A stretch of DNA of 30,000 nt from Bigelowiella natans CCMP2755. Its lineage: Eukaryota > Cercozoa > Chlorarachniophyceae. This document shows, piece after piece, positions 11,433 to 22,668 of the stretch. How positions within the stretch are numbered: position 1 is the stretch's first letter; each line of letters begins with the position of its first letter. The stretch spans positions 80,001 to 110,000 of the forward strand of contig ADNK01002618.1 in the NCBI GenBank assembly GCA_000320545.1, read 5' to 3'. The notes beneath the pieces were generated by a model that worked only from the letters and a program-made list of their open reading frames with translations, had not been told where the DNA came from and did no database searches. The translations under genes were made by a program, and so were the position numbers.

Positions 11433-12623
11433 ATGGCATCGTCACCAACCCCCACGTCGACGGGCACAGCCGACGAGCACAGCAGCAGTGGGGATAAGAC
11501 GAACAATACCAATAACTCTGAAAAGCAACCAATTATCAAGATCTCAGGAATTCCAAACACGTGGCGCGCAACAGATCTTAGAAAGTCGCTCGTTTTCCAA
11601 AAAAAATCCTTCCGATTCCTATCTTGTCTTCCATTCGTCTACTGATAGAATGATTCATTAACTCCTTATCGTCTCATACTTTGCAAGGTTTTTCTCTAAG
11701 TTCATCGAGGAGGAAAAGTTTGGTTTGTTTCATTTCAAAGGCCGCAGGGAGAAGGTCTCCCGAGGAACCGCGAGGACGGTTCAATGCTGCCTTGTGAAGC
11801 TGCGAAAAAGGGGCGATGCGCTTTCATTCTACAGAAGCTATAACACTAGACGCTGGGATATACGGCAACCATCTCTCGGGTGAAACTTACGTTTCAAAAG
11901 AGATACAACATACTGCCTTCGAAGCAATTATTCCTCAAACCACTGAGGACTCACGGACTCTTTCTTAACAAACAGGTGTTGTCTAATCTCATCGGCGGAT
12001 GGGTGGTATCCCAAAGAACTCCGCCAGGCAGAAGTTATCCCGAATGGACACACGCCACCGAGTCGGGTTTACAAGACAATAAAGCAGCGCAATGAGTTGA
12101 AGCTCGCTCTGAAGGCAGGAGAATTTGACCCACCGTCACAATGGCCAAACGGTCTCGTCGGGACATCTGCACGCCTTCTCCAAGAACTCGCCCAAAAACA
12201 TGCTAACACCGAGGAAGAGGCAAAGAACAGGATGGTGGTCGCAGGTGCGGCTGACTCAACTGCTGAAGAAAAAGATCATGAAATCGTCAAAGACTTAGGG
12301 CTCGAAAAGGCTAAGAGATTGATGAAAAATCATGGATGGGAAGAGGGACAGGGACTCGGAAAGTAAACATAATAATCTTTGACCTTAGACGATATGGCAA
12401 AGCTAATGGTATGACTCTTTTAATTTTTAATATTTATAGAAGCAACCAGGGTATATCTACCCCCATAACCGCACATCAAAGCAATGGAAGAAGAGTAGGC
12501 ATCGGATATGAAATGAGTCAGGAGGAAGAAGCATTAGAACGAAGGAAACAAAACCGTGCGAATCGCATCCGAAAAAGGCTCGCCAAGAGAAAAAGAAAAG
12601 GAGAAGAACTTTTTCGATCATAG
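11433..12623 (+). CDS. GPATCH3: G-patch domain protein, GPATCH3-like, four exons
   Basis: Exons 11433-11584, 11688-11879, 11976-12362 and 12440-12623 total 915 nt, 304 residues, with all phases agreeing. The N-terminal part carries the GPATCH3-type fold signature: IKISGIPNTWRATDLRKFFS, then EEEKFGLFHFKGRRE, then CCLVKLRKRGDAL and YNTRRWD (about 30-115). A second conserved-looking block is PNGLVGTSARLLQELAQ. The G-patch itself spans the last intron: MKNHGWEEGQGLGK joined to SNQGISTPI (about 231-253), followed by a basic tail RKQNRANRIRKRLAKRKRK that resembles a nuclear localisation signal. G-patch proteins typically bind and activate DEAH-box helicases in RNA processing. In this family the exact partner is not visible from sequence. 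The protein is shorter than the human protein, lacking most of the acidic middle region. Confidence 0.87.
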
Positions 12624-13620
12624 GTAGTCCTAGATTGAATAATCCTGATGAGATATGCGAGCTTCGCTGTTGCCGAGGTTCGCGGTAGTAATAGGCATTT
12701 ATATCACAGATTCTTCGTACTATGATTAAGTTAGATATGTGTCGAAGAATTGTAGCAGTTGCATCGCTCTTTATTAATAATCCGGGCTATTTGTAGCGAT
12801 GTATGAGCATGTACTATCTAGATTATTATGTCGCAGGGCTTCTATGCAGGTACAATTTATGCCACAATAATCACATCCGTGATTAGAAGAAGTATGTGCT
12901 TGCACAATACTATGATGTGCGCGCGCTGCACCGTATAATCAAGACTCATATTATAGCATAACGGATTTGCGTTTAGCTAGCTAATCATACAATGTAGCGC
13001 ATACCACGGCGGGCGCTACTCACGCATGTACAATATGCGCCGCTTGTCTGCATGCTTCCTCCTTGTAGACTATGAATACGTACGTACTTGCTGGTGCGTC
13101 TTCTACACACAAAACCCAGAGTCATTTAATATTTTAACGTCTCTTAACCTCTATAATAACGTAGCATAGCTGCACTAATGATGACGTAGAATATCGCTTT
13201 ATTTATTTGTTTTCATTGCCAACCAACTCTTCATTTTCTTTCATAATTCGTCATCATCGTAGCCATAGCCATTTTGTGCGATTTACACCGACTGATTTGA
13301 TGTCGCCGCAGACTGGACTTCAAGGTAAATGAAGTACCTGGACACATTCGTCGTCAGAAAATAGCACGAAGAAAATCATCGATTCAAGACATTAGCAACG
13401 CAAGGAGTACTATCTGGTGTTCTCACCGCATGAACTGCAAATAAATTGCGGGTTGCCTTTGTGCAAATGTTTGGTCTTTTCGTGCATGTGTAGATTGGGA
13501 CGGAATCTGAACATCTTCCCACATTCTGAACCATATTATAAAAAGGTTGAAGGGGGGGGGGGGCTGGAAATCGAAGGGGGAAACAGCCTCAATATTGCGA
13601 TCAAGGGTCGTAGTAGCCTT
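12624..13620. other. Intergenic region, no gene recognised
   Basis: AT-leaning sequence with short palindromic words (TAGCTAGCTA, ACGTACGT, GCGCGC) and a G12 run near 13552-13563. The plus-strand frame 13417-13743 has no domain and overlaps the last zinc-finger exon in antisense. The G-patch gene upstream (+) and the zinc-finger gene (-) converge here, so it should contain two 3' UTRs. Confidence 0.45.
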
Positions 13621-14519
13621 TTAGCACGCATCATAAATAGAACAAAGGTAGTATTTGTACGTCGTTGCAATACCAATGCACATGTGGCGTCTAGACTCCG
13701 AATGAAAATCCTTTTCGTGGATTTGCCTCACGGAAGGTTGTGAGAAGGTTGCATTACACAAACCACATTGCAACATATCCTGCCAAACCAAACGAAAAAT
13801 AGAACATTACAACAATAACGCTTTGGTGCCATTGTCTACATTATCTACAACGAATACGATCCTACCAGCGTCCATCTATTTTGTTCTTTCCTTACAGGGG
13901 CCACTCTGTGTTGGAGCTCCAAATGTCTCAGTAATGGTCCTTTTGAACAGAAAAACTTCTCGCAATCCGAACACTTAAACCTTCTCAAGCTAGACAGCCT
14001 TCCCGTACTAGGTAGAGTATAGCAAAAAAACATTCTGTCAGGAGAAAATCACAAATTCTCATAATATATGCCTGATACCCGGAGAAAGTGAAATTGTTGT
14101 GCGCATGAAGACGGTGCGTGTGGTAAGACCATTCCTAGAGAATATGAAGGAATGGAAGAGGGTATACTCTTATGAACAGATAGGGCGTAGAAGGGAGGAT
14201 CAGAAACAACTCGAAGATGTCGTAAAGGAGAAATGAATCTGATAAATCCTTTCTATTTCACAACCTGTTGGAAGATGAGACCGCATTCATGACACGTCCT
14301 TTGCTCATTATCGTGCGCGGAGAAGTGACGTTTTAGTAGATAGCGGGAATTGGCCGTACTGTTACATATGGAGCAGACGTGCAAAACCTGAGGGCCATTG
14401 CGTCGCTTCGTGGTGTTGCTCAGTGTTTTGGTTTTGGTGGATCTTGGAAGCGTTGCAACTACGAGAAAGGCTGGTGCCATTAGCGTTAACTTTCGGTGAG
14501 ACCCACTTTGAATGCCCAT
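13621..14519 (-). CDS. C2H2 zinc-finger protein with four fingers
   Basis: Exons in transcript order are 14519-14265, 14134-14079, 14007-13896 and 13779-13621 (582 nt, 193 residues). Four C2H2 fingers are visible. CSIC...HFSAH (first exon) has C-x2-C-x12-H-x3-H. CHEC-GLIFQQ is split by intron 1 and completed by EWSYHTHRLHAH in the 56-nt exon 2. CSDC...HLELQH has x4 between the His. CGLC...HEKDFH lies in the last exon. The split second finger becomes canonical only with exon 2 included, and that exon also repairs the phase to exon 3, which validates the model. Likely a nucleic-acid-binding, nuclear protein; its target is unknown. The ATG at 14519 is in frame with open sequence upstream, and an additional 5' exon is possible. 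It diverges from the ATPase gene across about 700 nt. Confidence 0.85.
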
Positions 14520-15217
14520 CCTGTATAAACCTCGCCCCAGGGGGGTTCTTGGAGAGGTAGGGTCGTCTCCGTTCTCAAGAGCGCATTCGAATCAGTGTTG
14601 CAGGCGGGGTCTGACATGACGACAGAGTCCATATTTTACGCCGATAATATCTAAATAAGAATAGTATAACGGAATATCCGCTGCTGCATCGTTGAACATA
14701 TTTCGAGGATCATCAAACTTTGCGACAAAAGTATAAGTAATTGATAGGATATTTTACCGATTCACGGAAGTGGTTTTTTATCTTGGGTTGGCTGGTTTTT
14801 TTGTATTTGTGTTCGCTTTGATAAATGAGACAGATAATCTGAGCATTTTTCTGCTATGAGTGCTCGTAGAACAACACAAAGTGGTATTCCCCAGCTTCAC
14901 AACCACGCGCTAAACGTCCTCGCCGACAACGATTATGGTTGTCGCACGGGAAAATAATGAGGCTTTTGGCACTTCCTAGTGCCCTTTTCGCTTCTGCGAC
15001 TCGAGCTATTCACAATGTTATTTTTAGTGCTCTTGGAGCATAAGAGGTTGGTTTTGCGAATCGGGTGGGAGGGGGGGGCGAGAGACATAACTCACAGGTC
15101 TCCTATCTGCATTACCTCTCCTGCTCCAATTTTCCTTCGTTTCATTTTTCAGGCTTTTTGTTTAAAGTTCTCCTGTTTTTGTTGCAGACCTACTTGAGGT
15201 GGAAAACCACGTTCCGA
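14520..15217. promoter_or_regulatory. Divergent intergenic region between zinc-finger and ATPase genes
   Basis: Head-to-head start of a minus-strand and a plus-strand gene, so both promoters should lie here. No TATA box or known site can be called with confidence. An acceptor-like TTTTTGTTGCAG at 15176-15187 is followed by ten codons in frame with the first ATPase ATG (TYLRWKTTFR), so an upstream ATPase exon may lie within this region. An ATG frame at about 14957 (MRLLALPSALFASATRA) is one untested possibility. A G8 run occurs near 15071. Confidence 0.4.
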
Positions 15218-15353
15218 ATGCCAGGTCTTGAAGACGACAACAAGGAGCTTCTTCTAGGAGTGCAAGAAGGTAACTTCACCGGAGAGAATTCGTATCGATA
15301 GGCTTTCCAAAACGAAATATGAAGAATTCGGAAAGGAAAAACAAGCACGCACG

Positions 15354-15399
<46 letters not shown>

Positions 15400-15518
15400 A
15401 CGTTCCGAATGCCAGGCCTTGAAGACGACCACAAGGAGCTTCTTCTGGGAATACAAGAGGGTAACTTCACCGAAGAATGTTAATATAGATAGGCTTTGAC
15501 AAACGTAAATTGAAGAAC
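15208..15518. repeat. Tandem duplication of ATPase first coding exon around a CA repeat
   Basis: The block 15208-15325 recurs at about 15399-15518. Each copy contains CCACGTTCCGAATGCC, an 18-codon frame beginning MPGLEDD, a donor GTAACTTCACC, 32 intronic nt ending GATAG, and GGCTTT. The copies differ at scattered positions. In the coding part most changes are silent, leaving only Asn/His and Val/Ile replacements. A (CA)n tract (about 15359-15398) separates them. Confidence 0.9.
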
Positions 15519-16225
15519 GAGCGATATGATATTTCTACTCGGCTTGAAAAAGAAGCATGTTTTTTGACGATTGGCCATAAACCAGAAGATACCGAGAGCC
15601 CAGTGGAAACTGTGCGAAGCTATTCACAAACTCGTTTAGGCATGCTAGGCCGTACTTTCAGTACCCATAATTTGTTTGGTGCTCTTGATGAGTGGTCGAG
15701 GGGAGTGAGGATACCTGAAACCCCTAGCGAGCATTTGGAGAACTCCACGCGGATAAAGGCGGAAATACTGCGGGCTGAAACGAAGAAGCTGAATTTCGTT
15801 GATGACCGTATGTTTCCGTATATTCATGAATAATACACACTCAAATTATTGACAAATTGTATACTTACTTCGTGCAAAAAAGGTGCGCATATCGACCTAC
15901 ACCTTCTTGCCGGAGAACTGAAAGTGGACCTTGGAAAAGGACTCTCCTCAGAACAAGCAAGAAACCTGCTGAGAGAATACGGGAGGAACGAATTAGAATC
16001 GGTGGCATCCATGTATAGATTATTATCGATTATACGTTAAACAATGACTTGGCAATCTTTGGCCTATCTCTGTCTCTCTATCACCTCAGAGACAATATCT
16101 CTGCTGCCCTTGCTGATAAGATACATTAATAATGCAGGATCCTCCTACTCCGATCTGGAAACTGTTTCTCGACCAGTACGATTGACTGCCTGCCAACTTG
16201 TTCATTTGGCCTTTGTTATGGGATA

Positions 16226-16280
<55 letters not shown>

Positions 16281-16457
16281 ACACAATTTCTTACAAACTG
16301 TATGATCCTTATTCTACTCCTCAGATTCAACGATATTCTAGTTCTCCTCTTGATCGCTGCATGCATCATCTCGATGGCACTTGTAATCATATGTACCACC
16401 CGTTTGAATGTTGTTAGTTTCTATGAAATTCAGATCTCCTCAGAGAAGTACGTGATT

Positions 16458-16499
<42 letters not shown>

Positions 16500-19400
16500 T
16501 TCATTTCGCAACATGCCCGTCATATTTCACTTTTCTCCAGTTTGATATTCTCCCCTATTACCATAACCCTCCTTACCCGGTAAGAGTCGTGCGTTTGACT
16601 GCAAATGTCAGGGCCAATATGCCGCGGGAACGACCATCGTTATCATAGTAATGTTCAATGCTATCCTTGGTGCTATTCAGGTGGCAAACAATATGGTCCG
16701 ACGATTTAAGTGAATCATACTCTTGCATAACTCACAGGAGCACGGGGCTGGTGCTGCGCTTGACGCTCTTAAGGCGCTCCAAGTCACCAACGCCAAGGTC
16801 ATCCGCGATGGAGTCGAGCAGACTATCGAAGGGACGGACGTCGTTCCTGGGGATCTCACCCTGCTACAAACAGGAGATAGTGCTGTTGGTGATATTCGGC
16901 TCATCGAGGTGCAAGATCTGGAGGCAAACGAGGCGTCTCTTACCGGTGAATCAGAGCCTGTGAGGAAGATAGTTTATCAGAACTACGCCGACCTCAAAGA
17001 CACTGAGATCACGCACAGCAGCAGCGCTGATGCCAATAGCAAGAGTGGCAATGACGAGGAGAAACTTACTCTCACGAACGTAGTCTACATGGGCACAGAG
17101 ATAACGAATGGCAGGGGAAGAGGCATCGTCATCCACACAGGGATGGGAACTAAGATCGGCCATTTAGCTGAGAAACTAAAATCGGTCGACTCCGGCCAGT
17201 CCCCGCTCAAAGCGAAGCTGGCTCTTCTAGGAATGAGCTTGGGCATGGCCTCCGTGTTTATCAGCGCGGTGATATTCGTCATCGGAGTCTCCACAGGGCG
17301 TGGTGCAGATAAAACATCTAGCGACCCTATTTGGCTACAAATGCTCCTGGTTGCCGTGTCGTTGACAGTGGCCGCTGTGCCTGAGGGCCTTCCTGTGTGC
17401 GTGACAATGAGCTTGGCCATTGGTATGCGTCACATGACGGAGAAGAAGGCGTTGGTGCGGAAGCTTGCCAGTGTAGAGACGCTAGGATCCACCTCGATAA
17501 TCTGCACGGACAAAACAGGCACTCTTACATGGTATTAGTAGTGGAACGGTGGCTGTTGATTAGACTGAATTCCTCACAATATACACACAAGCATCACTGC
17601 TCCTATGTTCTCGATAATTCCAATTTATATGCTTTCCATCATCATCCTCTTCGTCCGCATTTTCTTATCTTCCTCACCATGGTATTCATCACGTTATTCA
17701 ACAGCGGAAAGATGACCACAGTGCAGCTCTGGCATTTCGGCCAAGCCTATAGGGTAACAGGTCAAGGCTACTCACCCGACGGCATTATCTATCCGATTGG
17801 AGAAGACAGTTGGGATGGGGAAGAGGAGAAAAATGCCATCGCTTTTGAGCAGGTGAAACAAGAGAGAAAGCTGCACCCTATCCTCACCGCATTTGTCCTC
17901 TGCAGCGATGCGACTGTGGAGCTTGAGGAGGTGGATACTGAGACTGACAGGGGAGAGGAGGACACGCGCCGAGAGTGGGTGGGAGCGGGTAATATGACTG
18001 AGAGGGCACTGGTAGTTGCAGCACGGAAGCTAGGCATCGAGCGCAAGGCTCTCTTAACCAGTTACAAAGAAAGCTTACAGAACCCATTCAGCTCAAAGAG
18101 GAAAATGATGTCTGTCGTCGTAGAGAGGTTAGATGAGGCCAAAGAGCCAATCAGCAATCCTGACTCAACATCAGCAGTTCCAGGGGTGACAGGAGGAGCA
18201 TTCTCGATGATCAGCGCCGATAGCAAATTTATTGCCATCACTAAAGGAGCACCCAATCGGGTAATTGAGCGATGCTCCCACGCGCTTGTCGATGGTGATG
18301 TTGTTGTGATGACTGATGAGGCAAAAAAACAGGCGATTGGGCAAGTAAATCGCCTCTCCTCCCAAGCCCTTCGCGTCTTAGCGGTAGGAATCCGTGGATA
18401 TGAACAGCTGCTTGAGGACATGAGCTTTGAGGTGGTGGAGAGAGACCTAATCTTCCTTGGTCTGAATGCGTCCATGGATCCAGAAAGACCAGAGGTTATT
18501 CCAGCCATTGCCCGAGCCTCACATGCCGGTGTTGACACGGTGATGATCACGGGCGACTACCTTGCGACAGCAAAGGCTATTGCTGAGAACATCGGGCTGC
18601 TGGTCAAAGGCGCTGATAACTCCAAGAGAGTTATAGACTGCAAGGAACTAAGGAGTCTAGGTGCTAACATCACGAAGGTCTCCGAAATGGTGGAAGGAAA
18701 GTTAAAGAATACAAGAGAAGAGAGAGTAACAACCATCTCCACTTTCGAAAAAAAGAGGCTGCAGGACCAGCTACAGAAACTATACGCTCACGTTGATGAA
18801 ATCACCGCAAGGACGAAAGTGTATGCCCGTGCAGAGCCGTTCGATAAGATCACCATTGTTGAAAGCTACAAGCGGCAAGGACATGTTGTGTGCATGACCG
18901 GCGACGGTGTGAACGACGCAGCAGCTTTGCAGGGAGCGAACATAGGAGTAGCTATGGGCTCCGGGACTGAAGTTGCCAAGGGGGCAGCTGATATGGTTCT
19001 GCTTGACGATTCCTTTGCCACCATCGTTGCTGCAATCGAGGAGGGCCGCAAGATTTACTCAAATATCACTAAGTTTGTCTTCTTCCTCCTCTCCACGAAC
19101 GTTGCGGAGGTCCTCGTCATCTTGATAGCAATGTTGGCGGGCATGCAGTCGCCACTTTCACCAATTCAGATTCTGTGGTTAAATCTCTGCACAGACGGCG
19201 CCCCGGCCGTTGCATTGGCGCTGGAGCACGCTGAGCCAGGGATCATGGATGAGGGGCCACGCCCACTATCAGAGCCCGTGCTTGACAAAGTGCAGCTTAC
19301 TGGTATTGCGATCCAAACCATAGTTCAAACCTCTCTCTGTCTGTACATCTACGTGCAAGGCTTATTATGGCACACGGGAGTGTGGAACGGACAAAATCCC

Positions 19401-19799
19401 GACAACACTGACAAGGAGAACACCGACGGAATTCGTAAAGCGCAGACGATGGTAATTTATCTTATTGTTTTCCTCGAGCTGCTTCGAGCTTATACCTCCA
19501 GGGCTCTGCGCACCTCGTTGTTCAGCATGGGTGTGTTCTCCAACAAGAATGTGCAGTACGCGGTGTTGTTCTCGATCATCTTCACACTCCTCGTTGGCAA
19601 TGTCCCCGGGCTTAAGGAAGCGTTTGACATGCGGTCTCTGGAGGTGAGGGAATGGGGACTTGTACTTGGCCTCACACCCATCTGTGCCATCGTTGACGAG
19701 CTCACGAAGTGTGTTTATCGCACATCTGGGTTTGGACAGAGACCAAAGGCAGTTAACATGAATGTCGGATATGTACCTATGCTGAGAGAAACCGCCTAA
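15218..19799 (+). CDS. P2-type cation ATPase, Ca2+-ATPase-like
   Basis: Membrane pump that forms a phospho-aspartate. With the second copy of exon 1 the exons are 15409-15460, 15493-15807, 15883-16001, 16138-16175, 16325-16382, 16612-16680, 16738-17531 and 17705-19799, giving 1179 residues with all phases agreeing. Using exon 1a (15218-15269) instead gives the same frame. About 125 residues of cytosolic extension precede the cation-ATPase N-domain (GLSSEQARNLLREYGRNELE). Next come M1-M2, TGES (~286), M4 VAAVPEGLP (~435), DKTGTLT with Asp475, KGAPN (~662), MITGDY (~763), TGDGVND (~880), M5 NVAEV and M6 NLCTDGAPA. Asn and Glu in M5 and Asn, Thr and Asp in M6, with Glu in PEGLP, match both SERCA Ca2+ sites. 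M8 has FLELLRA. KGAPN replaces the usual KGAPE/D. Ca2+ is therefore the likeliest ion, but Na+ or K+ cannot be excluded. The donor at 16002 (TCG|GTGGCA) is weak. Confidence 0.93.
15359..15398. repeat. (CA)n microsatellite
   Basis: Uninterrupted CA run between the two copies of the ATPase first exon. It lies in the intron if exon 1a is used, or upstream of the start if exon 1b is used. Confidence 0.95.
16225..16276. repeat. (TC)n microsatellite in ATPase intron
   Basis: A CT run with one TT interruption in intron 16176-16324, about 50 nt upstream of the acceptor at 16323-16324. Confidence 0.95.
16460..16494. repeat. (TC)n microsatellite in ATPase intron
   Basis: A second CT run, in the next intron of the same gene (16383-16611). 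Confidence 0.95.
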
Positions 19800-20970
19800 A
19801 GGGTAAAAGGGGGGAGCACGTAGCAGAAAAAGAAAATAATCTCATGTCAGTCTCCCTGAGTGTCGCAACAGATGATGGCAAGAAGGAAGCGTCTCTGGGC
19901 CAGATGAGATGGACAAGAAGGAGTTGGTACAATGAGGGCACCATGCATGCTGCAGTCATCACACCACGCGTTGATCGATGTCAAATCATGCAGCAAGTAC
20001 ACAACAGTGAAGTGCCACATGATGTTGTGTGAGCATGCTTTTGCGCACTCATACACACATTGTTTTGCACATCGTGATGCAATTCAGCATAATAGACACA
20101 GCATTAGGATATGTACATACATGTACAAATGTTTGCATGTCTATCATGTGTACATGTACATGTGTACATCATATATGCATATATGATGCATGTCATATTG
20201 CATGTCTATCATCAGCAACGCAATGCCCACGGCGAGCTGAACGGCTGAGCGCAAAAACGAATTGTGCTGCTGGCCGGAACAAGTGAGCACCTGAACGAAC
20301 ACATTAATTCGTTCTAACGGAACAACGCACAGAAGGTCGAGTCCACCTTCAAGTGTTTGTTTTGTTGAACTCTCGTGCTGCCAACAACTGAACAAGTCCG
20401 CGACGCACGACCAAGTCACTGACGGGTGGGCCACACGCACACGCTGAACGAGTAAACGAGTGAACAAGTGAACGGAGCAATTCCAATTCTCATTGGACGT
20501 GCCAACCTCCACACCTTCCTCAGTCAAGAAGGCCACCATGAAAAATTGAGGGCAGTTTCCTCGGTTCGCCAAACCGTTCTGCGCTCTGAGTGAACGAACG
20601 AAACATAACATGCATGACACATGTGATGCACATTGTGTCTGTGGTGAACTCACAACTACTAGGTGCACATCAGATCACATGCATGCACATGCAGAGAGGA
20701 CATGCATCCATATTGTGTGCATGTCTGTCATCAATGTCCATGGATGATGCAGTAGCAACGTGCCACAACACAAGAGAGCACGACTAGTCGAACTGTGTGA
20801 ATGAATTCTGCATAATGCGTGTGGACTAGCGCATGTACAGCATGGCCTGTGCAATGTGCATTCATGTGCATGGACCACATGTGAAGACATGGTGCTGCTG
20901 TGAAATATTTTGCTGGCACTAAAACTTGAACATGCCTTTTCAACGCTCTTTCTTCGCCCTTCTAGAACAT
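19800..20970. other. Intergenic region with alternating TG/CA and GAAC words
   Basis: The 3' sequence of the ATPase gene (+) and of the beta-trefoil gene (-) meet here. From 20100 to 20200 there are nested TACATGTACA-type palindromes and a perfect 22-nt palindrome at 20167-20188. From about 20280 to 20610 the words TGAACGAG, TGAACAAGTG and GAACGAAC recur. A 174-codon minus-strand frame (20668-20144) has no ATG at its start and no domain, and I do not call it. Confidence 0.4.
20167..20188. repeat. Perfect 22-nt palindrome
   Basis: The two 11-nt halves, CATCATATATG and its reverse complement, meet with no spacer. The flanking 60 nt are also alternating purine-pyrimidine with TGTACATGTACA, so cruciform or Z-form potential is high. 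Confidence 0.85.
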
Positions 20971-22668
20971 TTATATTGATCCAGAACGAATAGTTCCTGT
21001 ATCAGGATCATAATACAAGCAACGCTTCTCAATCTTTTCATGGTCGCAAAACTTTATCTCCATTCTCAGTATGCCTTTCACTGCATCATCATAGCATCTG
21101 AATTCTGCCCATAATGAGCCATCCTTTCGTATTTGCGCTTTTGCAACGTTATTTGACGAACGCACTCTGATCCTATACGAAGAACAGGAGGCTTCGTTCT
21201 TGGTTCCTCCGCAAATGTTCATTTTCCATTGAGACGATTGCCATGAGGAAGTAGATGTTTGGAGGGCACGGGACCTGTTTAACGGTTTGCTTGGAACTCT
21301 CAGGACTAAACGGCTTCTTCGACTTCGGAGCTGTCCATTTTCACTGAAGCTCCATTGATTACCAGGGTCATTATCCTGCAACCACTGTGCCACCTCACTA
21401 CCTTCTTTTTGCTCAGATTGTCTAACGTGGAGGAATCGGTTTGATCGTACACTACAGAACCAATATGGACGTTCCGATGTCTCTCTGCATTCACGTCTAA
21501 GCATTATCCAACGACTGCCTTCGTTGTCTGCGTCATCCCAAAGCGCTACAGGGTCGCGACAACGTTGGAGTGATTTCTGCACATGGAGGCAAAACTTTGA
21601 CTTTGTTTCTTGCAGAGTGACAATTCGCCCCATCTGCAAGTCCCCATCATCTCGGCAGATCCGAAACCCGAAGACACCGAGATCATAGCTCCCCTGTCTT
21701 TTATCGACCTTATTGGTCTTTTCAATATCTATTCCACCGTCCTCCCTGAGATAGATATGCGGTATGAGTTTCCTAAGATAGGTATGCGGCTGTCCCAGTC
21801 GCCGCAAAGCTAGGTGCCAATGAGCCCCCATGCCGCCGTGGTCATCATGGAGCGGATTGTTTGTTTCAAAGCCCATGAGCTTTACTTTGTGCTGAAAATC
21901 TTCATTCAAGATTAGACCCCATTTATTATTTTTTAGGACTTCGCGTACAGCTAACTGCCATGCTACTGCAGCTTGGGCCTGATTGGCTAATACCTTTGGG
22001 CATGCCTCGACCATTTTTCCGTATCCGCCAATCGTTCGCCAATATGGAGTTGCGGGCACACGGCCGGAGTCATTATGCTCAATCCGCATCGTTAGCATGG
22101 CATCCTTATCGTCAATATTCGTATGCACTTCAATCCCTGACCACGGACCCTTGTGACCATAGTCAGGAGGCGAGCCACGGTTTTGTTCGAGCAAAGGCAC
22201 ACATGCTTCACCCCAACTGGCTAGAGCATCCGAGCTTCCATGCTTAGATAATGGTACGATCTGAACCATTTTGTTTTTTTTCCTTTGCAATCCAACAATC
22301 ACACGGAGGAGAAGGGGGTCGGCGTTGCCCCATTTCAGTCGAATGTTGTTGGTTGGCGAACCATGGGATGCTGTGCTAGGACCAACCAGTGTGAAAACAA
22401 TCTCTCTCCGAGAACGCATTACATAAGATTTCTCTCCCTCTGTGCTCTTCAAAACAGAGTCGTCGAGGACGTCCGTCAAATCTACAACACAACAACAATG
22501 AGCTTTTGGGCCAGGTTTTAATCACAACGACGAATCACCTCCCTTCCGAAGAAAAATTCTCCAAGGGCGAAGAGCCTGAACGACTACACCACTGCATTCC
22601 TTGGCCTCGAGGGGAAGGATGATGCGTGCGATGGCCCACGACGTAGAGCTTCGACTGCGCTGGTCCAT
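20971..22668 (-). CDS. Beta-trefoil (QxW, ricin-B-type lectin fold) protein, unknown N-terminal half
   Basis: Exons 22668-22539 and 22481-20971 join in phase (donor GGGAG|GTGATT, acceptor TTGTTGTAG) to give 1641 nt, 546 residues. Residues about 328-465 contain three QxW-like blocks spaced 42-52 apart: VALWDDADNEGSRW, VAQWLQDNDPGNQW and SSWQSSQW. Short CLHV and FLHVRQ strands precede the first two. This is the three-lobed pattern of a carbohydrate-binding beta-trefoil. No catalytic toxin chain is present. Residues 44-300 match nothing I know; they include HDDHGGMGAHWHLALRR (about 255-271) and a Trp-rich stretch. No signal peptide or membrane segment is visible. The 1511-nt uninterrupted second exon contrasts with neighbouring intron-dense genes. 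Exon 1 (MDQRSRSSTSWAIARIILPL) is the less certain part, and it overlaps an opposite-strand candidate gene. Confidence 0.72.

Noticed and set aside
11191-11532. 113-codon minus-strand frame opposite the GPATCH3-like first exon
   Set aside because: Cys- and Trp-rich translation without motifs, antisense to an exon with a recognised domain.
20144-20668. 174-codon minus-strand frame after the ATPase gene
   Set aside because: It starts with a non-ATG codon and has no domain. Its composition matches alternating TG/CA intergenic sequence.
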